Assembly (NCBI RefSeq): GCF_900090295.1
Contig: NZ_LT607753.1
Location: 5,642,001 to 5,706,000, forward strand
Direction of reading: 5' to 3'
DNA from: Micromonospora coxensis
GTDB taxonomy: Bacteria; Actinomycetota; Actinomycetes; Mycobacteriales; Micromonosporaceae
DNA length: 64,000 nucleotides
In this document: positions 42,067 to 49,549 of the stretch, one piece after another
Numbering within the stretch: the first letter of the stretch is position 1
Layout: each line of letters opens with the position of its first letter
Position numbers and translations under genes: made by a program
Notes under the pieces: model-generated
Told to the model about the DNA's origin: nothing
Database searches by the model: none
What the model saw: the letters and a program-made list of their open reading frames with translations, nothing else

Positions 42067-42708
42067 ATGCAGAACGCACAGACAACAGGGCCGGTCCGGA
42101 TCGGCCTGATCGTGGGCAGCACCCGTCCCGGCCGGCGCGGCGCGGCCGTGGCCGGCTGGGTCACCGAGGTGGCGTCGCGGCACCCCGCCGTACGCGGCGG
42201 CGACGCCGTCGTCGAGCTGGTCGACCTGGCCGAGCAGGAGCTGCCGCTGCTCGACGAGCCGGTGCCGGCGCTGTTCGGCGACTACCGACACCCGCACACC
42301 CGGCGCTGGTCGACCGTGGTCGGCGGCTGTGACGCCTTCGTGTTCGTCACGCCGGACTACAACCGGTCGATCCCGGCGGCGCTGAAGAACGCCGTCGACT
42401 ACCTGTACGCCGAGTGGAACGACAAGGCCGCCGGGGTGGTGAACTACGGCGTGCAGGGCGGCAACCGGGCCGGCGACCACCTGCAGGCGGTCCTCGGTGA
42501 GGTGCGGGTGGCGGTGGTGCCGACCCGGGTGTCGTTGTCGCTCTTCACCGACTTCGACTTCTCCCAGGCGCAGCCGGGCGACCCGACGGCAGGCCGGATC
42601 GCCCCGGCCGGCGAGCGGGAGGAGGCGCTGGTGACGATGCTGGCCGAGGTCGTGAGCTGGTCACGGGCGTTGCGTGCGACGGCCGGCGAGCCGGCGCGGG
42701 TGGGGTGA
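42067..42708 (+). CDS. NADPH-dependent FMN reductase
   Basis: 213 residues with flavodoxin-like fold. GSTRPGRRG is the FMN phosphate loop, and TPDYNRSIPAALKNAVDYLYAEW is the family signature. It reduces FMN, quinones or similar acceptors with NAD(P)H. ATG 42067 follows a -10-like GACGAT by 6 bases: leaderless. Probably regulated by the divergent XRE gene. Confidence 0.9.
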   Translation: MQNAQTTGPVRIGLIVGSTRPGRRGAAVAGWVTEVASRHPAVRGGDAVVELVDLAEQELPLLDEPVPALFGDYRHPHTRRWSTVVGGCDAFVFVTPDYNRSIPAALKNAVDYLYAEWNDKAAGVVNYGVQGGNRAGDHLQAVLGEVRVAVVPTRVSLSLFTDFDFSQAQPGDPTAGRIAPAGEREEALVTMLAEVVSWSRALRATAGEPARVG

Positions 42709-42834
42709 GCACGCCGGGCCGCCCGGCCCGTCGCGGGCGCCGGTCGCGGCCCGGAGCCGCGCGCTGACCCGATCGCGGTTTCGCCCCGTCTGTCCTGGTA
42801 AGGGCGGGCGGGGCGGCACCGCGACGCGCGGCGG

Positions 42835-42880
42835 ATGACACCGGCCGGCCGGACGTCGGTAGGATTGCCGAGATTCGGCA
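42835..42880 (+). promoter_or_regulatory. Promoter of yebC with overlapping palindrome
   Basis: -35-like ATGACA (42835-42840), -10-like TAGGAT (42860-42865), 19 bases apart. Immediately after, TGCCGA-gat-TCGGCA (42866-42880) straddles the predicted start of transcription and could be an operator. The leader to ATG 42999 would be about 125 bases. Confidence 0.45.
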
Positions 42881-42998
42881 GGGCCATCTGCCCGCCACGG
42901 CTTCCCGCAGGGCTGACCGGCACCGTCCGCGTGCGCCGGCGGGAACCGGGCGTGCGCGGTGCGGTCGATGCGGACGACGGTAGCAACGGAGGTAACAG

Positions 42999-43748
42999 AT
43001 GTCCGGCCACTCAAAGTGGGCGACCACCAAGCACAAGAAGGCCGTCATCGACGCCAAGCGCGGCAAGATGTTCGCCAAGCTGATCAAGAACGTCGAGGTC
43101 GCGGCGCGCACCGGCGGCGGCGACCCGGCGGGCAACCCGACGCTGTACGACGCCATCCAGAAGGCCAAGAAGAACTCGGTCCCCAACGACAACATCGACC
43201 GCGCGGTCAAGCGCGGCTCCGGTCTGGAGGCCGGCGGCGCCGACTACCAGACGATCATGTACGAGGGGTACGGCCCGAACGGCGTCGCGCTGCTGATCGA
43301 GTGCCTCACCGACAACCGCAACCGCGCCGCGACCGAGGTGCGGACCGCGCTGACCCGCAACGGCGGCTCGTTCGCCGACGCCGGCTCGGTGTCGTACATG
43401 TTCTCCCGCAAGGGCGTGGTGATCGTCCCCAAGGCCGGCACGACCGAGGACGACGTGATGATGGCGGTCCTCGACGCCGGCGCGGAGGAGGTCAACGACC
43501 TCGGTGAGGCGTACGAGGTGGTCTCCGAGCCGGGTGACCTGATCGCCGTCCGCACCGCCCTGCAGGACGCCGGCATCGAGTACGAGTCGGCCGAGTCGTC
43601 CCTGATCCCCAGCGTGAACGTGCCGCTGGACGAGGAGGGCGCCCGCAAGATCTTCAAGCTGATCGACGTGCTGGAGGACTGCGACGACGTGCAGAACGTC
43701 TACGCCAACTTCGACGTCTCCGACGAGATCATGGCGGCGGTCGGCTGA
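42999..43748 (+). CDS. yebC: YebC/PmpR family protein
   Basis: 249 residues. [22 protein letters not shown] is the invariant start of the family; three-domain protein reported as a transcription regulator in some bacteria and as a factor helping ribosomes pass difficult proline stretches in others (TACO1 homologue). GGAGG nine bases before ATG. In mycobacteria and streptomycetes yebC follows pdxT and is followed by ruvCAB; here a regulator/reductase pair intervenes before it and ruvCAB are absent after it. Confidence 0.96.
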   Translation: MSGHSKWATTKHKKAVIDAKRGKMFAKLIKNVEVAARTGGGDPAGNPTLYDAIQKAKKNSVPNDNIDRAVKRGSGLEAGGADYQTIMYEGYGPNGVALLIECLTDNRNRAATEVRTALTRNGGSFADAGSVSYMFSRKGVVIVPKAGTTEDDVMMAVLDAGAEEVNDLGEAYEVVSEPGDLIAVRTALQDAGIEYESAESSLIPSVNVPLDEEGARKIFKLIDVLEDCDDVQNVYANFDVSDEIMAAVG

Positions 43749-43756
43749 GCGTCCCG

Positions 43757-44374
43757 GTGACCGGCACGCGGTTCGCGCCGGGCGACGTGGTCGTCCGGCG
43801 CGAGGTGCTGCGCGGGGAGGTGTGGTTCGGCTGCCCGACGATCTGCGTCGAGGACTCCGCCGACCTGTTCGCGCTCTACCTGCCGCCGGGCGCCGAGTTC
43901 GGCTTTCCCGAGCACGGCTCCTTCCCGTGCGGCCGGCATCCCTGGCAGATCGCCGGGCACACCGCCTGGTCGGGCCACGGCAAGCTGATGCTCCAGCGCC
44001 CGGGCGAGGCGCACTCGGTCGACGTCTTCTGGACCGGCGAGCAGCGCGCCTTCGCCGGCTGGTACTTCAACCTCCAGGACCCGCTGCGGCGTACCCCGAT
44101 CGGGGTGGACACCCTCGACCACGAACTCGACCTGTGGTGGCCCGCGGACGCCGACCGGTACGTCTGGAAGGACGTCGAGATGTTCGCACAGCGCCTGGTG
44201 GAGGGGCGGTACCCGGGCATGGAGGCCGCCATCCGGGCCGAGGGCGACCGGATCGCCGCCCTGCTCGACGCGGGGGAGCGCTGGTGGGACGCGGGCTGGG
44301 CCGACTGGCGGCCCGACCCGTCCTGGCCGGTGCCGGCGCTGCCGGCGGGCTGGGACCACGTCCCCGTCCGGTGA
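43757..44374 (+). CDS. DUF402 domain protein
   Basis: 205 residues. The DUF402 barrel includes FAPGDVVVRREVLRGEVWFG, FAGWYFNLQDPLRRT, GVDTLDHELDLWWPAD and YVWKDVEMFAQR, with the conserved acidic residues expected to bind a metal and a phosphoester substrate. Members include nucleoside diphosphatases and FomD. GTG 43757 lies 8 bases after yebC. The C-terminal WWDAGWADWRPDPSWP is a common actinobacterial end. Substrate unknown. Confidence 0.82.
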   Translation: MTGTRFAPGDVVVRREVLRGEVWFGCPTICVEDSADLFALYLPPGAEFGFPEHGSFPCGRHPWQIAGHTAWSGHGKLMLQRPGEAHSVDVFWTGEQRAFAGWYFNLQDPLRRTPIGVDTLDHELDLWWPADADRYVWKDVEMFAQRLVEGRYPGMEAAIRAEGDRIAALLDAGERWWDAGWADWRPDPSWPVPALPAGWDHVPVR

Positions 44375-44382
44375 CCCGCCGA

Positions 44383-44409
44383 CCCGGCCCGCCGCGTACG
44401 CGGGCCGGG
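44383..44409. terminator. Terminator between DUF402 and the HAAS gene
   Basis: CCCGGCCCGC (44383-44392) pairs with GCGGGCCGGG (44400-44409), 7-base loop, between convergent genes. Confidence 0.7.
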
Positions 44410-44425
44410 CCGGGTGGCGAGCCGG

Positions 44426-45373
44426 TCAGCGGGTGTGCCGGCGGGCCTTGACCACGCTCTCGACGACGTCCCAGACGGTGATGACCACGACGACCACGAT
44501 CGTCACCCGGCCGACCGTCTCCAGCCCGCCCTCGCGCAGCCACGCGAACCGGTCGACCAGGTCCGGGTTGAGCAGCCGCTCGGTGGCCAGCAGCCAGATC
44601 AGCGGCACGGCGAACGCCAGGTCGAGCAGGAGGTTGAGGCCGACCAGCCGCCAGGTCCAGCCGCCGAGGCGGTACTTCACCAGCTCCAGGCCGATGGACA
44701 GGACCAGCACGGCGGCGAGCACCGGCAGCCAGGACGTCCACAGTGCCGGGTCGAGCAGCGGCAGGCTCCGGCCGTCGGCGTCGGAGACCCAGGAGCGCAG
44801 GTGCTGCCAGGGCAGGAACGCCAGGGTGATCAGCAGGAAGGCGATCGAGGCGCAGGTGTCGCTCAGTTTCACGTCCCGTTCCGCCGGCGTCTCGGCCAGC
44901 TGGTCGGGGCTCCACTCGGGCAGCGTGAGCGGGGTGCGGGTGCGTTCCAGCACGGCGAAGCTGAGCGTCACCCAGAAGGCGATCTGCACACCGGTCTGCA
45001 GGGCCGCGACGATGCCGGCCCCGACCGCCGCCTCCGGCTCGTCGCCGACGGTCGCCTTGAGCACCCCGACCACCACGCCGACCAGGGCCGGGATCACGGT
45101 GAGCAGCCGGCGCAGCAGGCTCTGCCAGACCAGGTAGTACGCCGGACCGATGAGCTGCAACGGCCGGTCGACGTAGCGGGCGGCGAGCCGGTCCGGGTGG
45201 CCCAGCTCGGTGAGCACCTCCCGTTCGGCGAGGTCGGCGTCCTGCCCGGCGGCGGTGCGCCCCTCGATCATGTCCCCGATGGAGGCACGCAGCTCGTCGG
45301 CGATCTCGGCGCGGCGCGGCGCGGGCACCGTCCGCAGGGTCGCGGCGACGTAGCGGTCGGTCAGGGAGGTCAT
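44426..45373 (-). CDS. HAAS-domain (permease prefix) membrane protein
   Basis: 315 residues. N-terminal helical HAAS/DUF1700-like domain (RYVAATLRTVPAPRRAEIADELRASIGDMIEGR, EREVLTELGHPDRLAARY), then about six membrane helices. Such proteins are typically encoded next to a PadR regulator, as here, with a 4-base overlap of start and PadR stop. They are thought to work in envelope stress signalling. MTSLTDRYV at 45373 is the true start. Confidence 0.82.
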   Translation of the reverse strand: MTSLTDRYVAATLRTVPAPRRAEIADELRASIGDMIEGRTAAGQDADLAEREVLTELGHPDRLAARYVDRPLQLIGPAYYLVWQSLLRRLLTVIPALVGVVVGVLKATVGDEPEAAVGAGIVAALQTGVQIAFWVTLSFAVLERTRTPLTLPEWSPDQLAETPAERDVKLSDTCASIAFLLITLAFLPWQHLRSWVSDADGRSLPLLDPALWTSWLPVLAAVLVLSIGLELVKYRLGGWTWRLVGLNLLLDLAFAVPLIWLLATERLLNPDLVDRFAWLREGGLETVGRVTIVVVVVITVWDVVESVVKARRHTR

Positions 45374-45711
45374 CGCTCCACTCCTTCGATAAGCCCGGTG
45401 ACGGAGGTCTGCACGGCGGCGAGGTCGTCGAGCAGGCGTGCCAGGACCGCCTCGCCGTCGGCGCTGGTCCGGTAGAACTTGCGCGGCCGGCTCTCCTCGG
45501 TGTTCCACTCGCTGGTCAGCAACCCCTGCTCCTCCAGCCGGCGCAGCAGCGGGTACAGCGTGTTGGCGTCGACCGGGAAGCCGTGTGCGCTCAGGCGCTG
45601 GAGCAGCGCGTAGCCGTAGTCGGGGTGCCGCAGGGCGACCAGGCTCGCCACCACGACGGTGCCGCGGCGCAACTCCTGGAGGTGGGTCCGCAGGATCTCG
45701 TCGCTAACCAT
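45370..45711 (-). CDS. PadR-family transcriptional regulator
   Basis: 113 residues. Winged-helix PadR core: LRRGTVVVASLVALRHPDYGYALLQRLSAHGFPVDANTLYPLLRRLEEQGLLTSEW, then ESRPRKFYRTSADGEAVL. A dimerising C-terminal helix follows. It likely represses its own operon through the palindromes just upstream. TATGGT lies 7 bases before ATG 45711, suggesting a leaderless mRNA. Confidence 0.92.
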   Translation of the reverse strand: MVSDEILRTHLQELRRGTVVVASLVALRHPDYGYALLQRLSAHGFPVDANTLYPLLRRLEEQGLLTSEWNTEESRPRKFYRTSADGEAVLARLLDDLAAVQTSVTGLIEGVER

Positions 45712-45715
45712 GCTT

Positions 45716-45737
45716 CACACCATAGTGTGCGCTACAC
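45716..45737 (-). promoter_or_regulatory. PadR operator (overlapping palindromes)
   Basis: CACAC-CATA-GTGTG (45716-45729) and GTGT-gcgct-ACAC (45725-45737) are two perfect inverted repeats sharing GTGT. They begin 4 bases before the PadR start codon and cover its -10 box, consistent with autorepression. Confidence 0.6.
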
Positions 45738-45796
45738 AGCATTTTCCACCGCTGCATCATTGTGGCCGGGGAGGGGAGTCCGGACCCTGGGCGCGA

Positions 45797-45837
45797 CGGA
45801 CCGGGGGCGCCGGCGGCGAGCCGGCGCCCCCGGTCCG
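45797..45837. terminator. 18-bp terminator hairpin
   Basis: Arms 45797-45814 and 45820-45837 are perfectly complementary (18 bp) around a 5-base loop. It lies 6 bases after the stop of the minus-strand gene at 45844. Confidence 0.8.
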
Positions 45838-45843
45838 CGCGGT

Positions 45844-46536
45844 TCAGCAGGAGCAGCCCTGCCGGAACCGGCGCTCGACGAAGTCCGCCGGTCCGACCTG
45901 GAAGTAGCCGACCCCGGGACGGATCGGGTGCCCGGTGAACAGCTCCACCCGGGTGCCGAACCGCACCAGGTACGCCGAGGCGGTGCCGGCGTCGTTGCGG
46001 ATCATCGACCCCCGGCGGCCGTAGATCGCCTCCAGGTCGGCGAAGGACATGCCGACGCCCGCCCCCGCCGGTGAACGCGGCGGCGCGGTGGCCGTGCCCA
46101 CCTCCACCAGCCGTCCGTGCCGGAAGGCGAGCAGCACCACACCCGCCCACTCGCCGGTGACGCCGGCGCGGACCACGCCGTCGCACTCGACGACAGTCCA
46201 GTCGATCAGGCCGGCCGCCGACAGTCGGGACAGCCGCGCGCCGATCCGGAACGGGCCGGCGCCCCGGACGCTGAGCACCTCGGTCCCGGTGGCGGCACGG
46301 GCCGCGGCACCCCCCGGCGACGCGGTCCGGCCGGCGGTGGCCACGGGGGTCCGGAGGTCGACGCCGGCGGTCCCGGGACGCGGCGCGGTGACGCCGACCG
46401 GCGCGACGACGCACCGGCTCGCGGTGGCGGCGCCGGGCCGCGCGTCGACTGCGGCGGCGGCCGGGCCGGCGGCGGTCGGCACGACGGCGCCGAGGACCAG
46501 CGCGCCGGCGAGGACAGTGCGGGGAAGACGGTTCAT
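45844..46536 (-). CDS. Secreted protein of unknown function, 230 aa
   Basis: Signal peptide LPRTVLAGALVLGAVVPTAAG, cleavage near AAAAVDA, then an Ala/Gly/Thr-rich linker to about residue 85 and a compact domain: GPFRIGARLSRLSAAGLIDW, VLLAFRHGRLVEV, GMSFADLEAIYGRRG, then FFxVGP-like YFQVGPADFVERRFRQGCSC. Four cysteines (two early, two at the end) could form disulfides. Not recognised as a family. Promoter region shared with the kinase gene on the other strand. Confidence 0.72.
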   Translation of the reverse strand: MNRLPRTVLAGALVLGAVVPTAAGPAAAAVDARPGAATASRCVVAPVGVTAPRPGTAGVDLRTPVATAGRTASPGGAAARAATGTEVLSVRGAGPFRIGARLSRLSAAGLIDWTVVECDGVVRAGVTGEWAGVVLLAFRHGRLVEVGTATAPPRSPAGAGVGMSFADLEAIYGRRGSMIRNDAGTASAYLVRFGTRVELFTGHPIRPGVGYFQVGPADFVERRFRQGCSC

Positions 46537-46716
46537 GACGGCACTCCATTCGGTGACACGGGTCGGTCATCCTGTTGGTCTCCGCGCCGGCCGGATCGGT
46601 TCGTCGGGTCTCCGACAGCTCGTCGATCCGCCGCGGGCCGGCCCGCTCCGCGGCGGCTGCCGTGACCCGGGCCCGCCGGTTACCGTCGCAGCGGGAACTG
46701 CCGACGGGGGTGGGCG

Positions 46717-48075
46717 ATGGGCGCTCCGGAGTGGATCGGGCCCTACCGGATCGAACGACTGCTCGGCACGGGCTCCTTCGCGACCGTCTGGCTCGGCCAC
46801 GATCCCGTCCTCGACGCCCGGGTGGCGATCAAGGTGCTGGCCGAGAACTGGAGCCACGACGTACGGGTGCGGGAACGGTTCCTGGACGAGGCCCGGCTGC
46901 TGCGGCGGCTCGACCACCCCCGACTGGTCCGGGTGCACGCCGTCGGTGAGCTGGCCGACGGCCGGCCGTACGCGGTGCTGGCCTGGGCCGACGGCGGCAG
47001 CCTGCGGGACCGGCTGGCCGCCGGGCCGCTCCCGGCGGCGGACGCGCTGGAACTGCTCGGCGAGATCGCCGCCGGGGTCGCGGTCCTGCACCGGCAGCGG
47101 GTGGTCCACCGCGACCTGACGCCGGGCAACATCCTCTTCGCCACCGCACCGGACGGTGTGCGGGTGCTCGTGGCCGACCTGGGGTTGGCCAAGGCCCTCG
47201 CCGCCGCGTCCGGACTGACCGCCCGCGCCGGGACACCCGGGTACATGGCCCCGGAGCAGGACGACGCGCTCGCCGTCGTCGACCCCCGCAGCGACGTGTT
47301 CGGGCTCGGCCGGCTCGGGCTGCGGCTGCTCGACCGGCACCCCGACCACGCCCCCGCCGCGGCGTGGCCCGACGGCGTACCGGTGGCGGTGTCGGCGGTG
47401 CTGCGCCGGGCCACGGCCCCGCGCCCGGCCGACCGCTACCCGGACGCCGACGCCTTCCGGGCGGCGCTGGGGCGCGCCGCGACCACCGTCGACGGAGTCA
47501 CCGGCAGCCCGGTCCCCACCGGACGCCGGCCGGCCCGCCGGTTCGGCCTGGCCGGTGCCGTGCTGCTCGGCACGCTGGCAGTCGTCGCCGGGGACGCCGG
47601 CTCCGGCCGCCCGGAGGGCGCCCGAGGCGTCAGCGGGCCGCTCAGCGTCGCGCTGCCGGCGGGTTGGCGGGCCGCCGGCAGCGGCTGGGCCGGGCAGTAC
47701 GGCGCGGACGGGAAGCTCGAACCGGCGCTGGTCCTCGCGGCCGATCCGGACCGGTGGGCGGCCGACCCGGACGTGCCGGGGGCCTTCGTCGGCCTCTCCA
47801 CCGGCGCCGCCCGGCGCACCACTCCCGAGGGGTTCGTGGCCGAGCGCCCGCACGCGGACTGCGTGGCCGCGCCGCTACGGCGTACCCGCCGGGCCGGGGT
47901 CGACTGGGTGGTGGCCCGGTACGCCTGCCCGGCCGGGCGGCCGGTGCTCGTCGAGGCGGCCGGGCTGGCCGTGGATGGCGACGCCCTGCTCTACGTGCAG
48001 GTCGCCCCGCCGTCGGGCAGCGGGACGGACTTCGTCGACGCGCTGCTGGCCGGGATCCGGGTGCGCCCGACGTAG
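46717..48075 (+). CDS. Atypical Ser/Thr protein kinase with exported C-terminal domain
   Basis: 452 residues. Kinase domain 1-265: Gly-rich loop LGTGSFATVW, Lys39 in VAIKVL, catalytic loop HRDLTPGN (131-138), DLG (154-156), and TPGYMAPE (173-180). Two changes stand out: Thr replaces the catalytic-loop Lys of HRDLKPxN, and DLG replaces DFG. A membrane helix (residues about 276-294) leads to an extracytoplasmic domain of 155 residues (LSVALPAGWRAAGSG to the end) likely to sense a ligand or partner. It converges on the lipoprotein/sigma gene pair. Activity is likely but should be tested. Confidence 0.85.
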   Translation: MGAPEWIGPYRIERLLGTGSFATVWLGHDPVLDARVAIKVLAENWSHDVRVRERFLDEARLLRRLDHPRLVRVHAVGELADGRPYAVLAWADGGSLRDRLAAGPLPAADALELLGEIAAGVAVLHRQRVVHRDLTPGNILFATAPDGVRVLVADLGLAKALAAASGLTARAGTPGYMAPEQDDALAVVDPRSDVFGLGRLGLRLLDRHPDHAPAAAWPDGVPVAVSAVLRRATAPRPADRYPDADAFRAALGRAATTVDGVTGSPVPTGRRPARRFGLAGAVLLGTLAVVAGDAGSGRPEGARGVSGPLSVALPAGWRAAGSGWAGQYGADGKLEPALVLAADPDRWAADPDVPGAFVGLSTGAARRTTPEGFVAERPHADCVAAPLRRTRRAGVDWVVARYACPAGRPVLVEAAGLAVDGDALLYVQVAPPSGSGTDFVDALLAGIRVRPT

Positions 48076-48118
48076 CCGGCTTGCCACCCGTCCCGTGGCG
48101 GCCGGCCCGGCGGGGCGG

Positions 48119-48655
48119 TCAGGCCGGGACCGCCACCACGGTGACGGTGTGCGGCACCCCGTCGCGCGGGATGCGCACCGCGACCGTGCCGGCCCGGACG
48201 AACCGGATGTCCACCACCCCCGCCTCGTAGTGCTGGGAGACCAGTTCCTCCCGGTCCACCGTGACCTCGCCCGGGCCGATGCCCTGGATGCGCAGCACCC
48301 CACCGACGGTCAGGCAGAGCGACCGGAACTGCGACAGTTCGGTGTCGGCGAGGACCAGGTCGTAGCGGACCGGGCCGAGACAGGCGCTCGGTCGGGGGGT
48401 CGGCGAGGGCGTGGGGGTGCCGCGGCCGGTGGGGCCGGGACGGACCGGCGCGGGCGGCCGACGCGTCGCCGCGAGGGTGGCCGGGGTCTCCGGACCGGAC
48501 GCCGACGCGGTGACCGGGGTCGCCGGGCCGGTGGCCGCGGCGGTCGGCGGGAGCACCGGCAACGGGGCGACCGGCTGCTGGCCGCAGGCCGCCAGCGGCA
48601 CCAGCAGGACCAGCACCGCCGCCAGGCGGGCCCGTCGGCGGCCGGGCTCAGTCAT
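48119..48655 (-). CDS. Putative lipoprotein, 178 aa
   Basis: Signal peptide with lipobox (RLAAVLVLLVPLAACGQQP), a Pro/Thr-rich stretch of about 65 residues, then a beta-rich domain (ACLGPVRYDLVLADTELSQF, VLRIQGIGPGEVTV, VDIRFVRAGTVAVRIPRDG). It overlaps the sigma factor gene by 8 bases, so it may be the sigma factor's surface partner, although it has no anti-sigma HATPase or zinc motif. Confidence 0.75.
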   Translation of the reverse strand: MTEPGRRRARLAAVLVLLVPLAACGQQPVAPLPVLPPTAAATGPATPVTASASGPETPATLAATRRPPAPVRPGPTGRGTPTPSPTPRPSACLGPVRYDLVLADTELSQFRSLCLTVGGVLRIQGIGPGEVTVDREELVSQHYEAGVVDIRFVRAGTVAVRIPRDGVPHTVTVVAVPA

Positions 48656-49187
48656 CGGACAACCGCTGCCGGACCTGCCGGCGGGCCAGGTGTACGCGGG
48701 ACTTCGCGGTCCCCTCCGGCACGTCCGCCAGGGCGGCGATCTCCCGGTAGGTCAGCCCGAGCACGTCGCGCAGGGTGAGCGCCTCGGCCAGTTCCGGGCG
48801 TACCGAGTCGAGCGCGTCGAGCAGGTCCAGCCGGGTGCCGGCGACCACACTGGTCCGCCGGGGATCGGGTGGATCGGGCAACGGCGCCCCGCCCGACTCG
48901 ACCAGCCAGCGCCGGCGCAGCCCCCGGTACGTCGAGCGGGCCCGGTTGGCGGTGAGCCGGTAGAGCCAGGTGTGGAACGACGAGCGCCCCTCGAAGCCGC
49001 CGATGCCCCGCGCGAGCGCGAGCAGGGCGTCCTGGCAGGCCTCCTCGGCGTCCTCCCGGTGCGGCAACAGCCGGGCGCAGAGTCGGAGCACCTCGGGGCG
49101 TACCGCCGTGAGCAGGGCGTCGACCGCGCCCGGCTCGCCCCGCGCGGCAGCCCGGGCCAGCTCGTCGATGTCGTCCGCGAGGAGCAT
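48648..49187 (-). CDS. ECF-family RNA polymerase sigma factor
   Basis: 179 residues. Region 2: LLTAVRPEVLRLCARLLPHREDAEEACQDALLALARGIGGFEGRSSFHTWLYRLTANRARSTYRGLRRR, with the -10 recognition helix DAEEACQDALLAL. Region 4: LTLRDVLGLTYREIAALADVPEGTAKSRVHLARRQVRQ, a clear -35-binding HTH. No anti-sigma factor is adjacent; the lipoprotein overlaps its 3' end. Target promoters unknown. Confidence 0.92.
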   Translation of the reverse strand: MLLADDIDELARAAARGEPGAVDALLTAVRPEVLRLCARLLPHREDAEEACQDALLALARGIGGFEGRSSFHTWLYRLTANRARSTYRGLRRRWLVESGGAPLPDPPDPRRTSVVAGTRLDLLDALDSVRPELAEALTLRDVLGLTYREIAALADVPEGTAKSRVHLARRQVRQRLSDD

Positions 49188-49549
49188 GTCGGGTCCCCGT
49201 CCGCCGGTGGGTGGTCCCGTCGAGGGTAGGGCGCTCGCCCCGGCCCGAGCGGCGCCGAGTCGGCGAACCGACCCTGCGTGCAGGGGACGCGCCGGCCGGA
49301 CGGTGTCCGCGACGGCCTCGCCGACCGTGCGGATCGTGGCGCACCTCGGCGGCCCGTGGGCGGTGTCGCACGCGGGGCCGGGCGGGCCGGAAGGTCATCG
49401 CCGGACGGGGTCGACACACTGCCTCCCGGCCGCCGGCGGGTGGCGTTCGTCTCCACCGGCGTGGTCGGTGGAGACGGTCGGGCGTGATCGGTAGGGTGGG
49501 CGGGCCGGCTCCGACGCGGCCTTGATCCACACCCCGGGGGGCGCCACGC
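49188..49549 (+). other. Non-coding gap before dnaE
   Basis: 362 bases. Contains a perfect 10-bp hairpin CGTCTCCACC/GGTGGAGACG (49448-49457, 49467-49476) and a -10-like TAGGGT (49492-49497) for dnaE. No convincing ORF on either strand. Confidence 0.65.

Noticed and set aside
49188..49549. Gene in the gap upstream of dnaE
   Set aside because: Open frames there overlap in several registers and lack start sites or protein-like composition.
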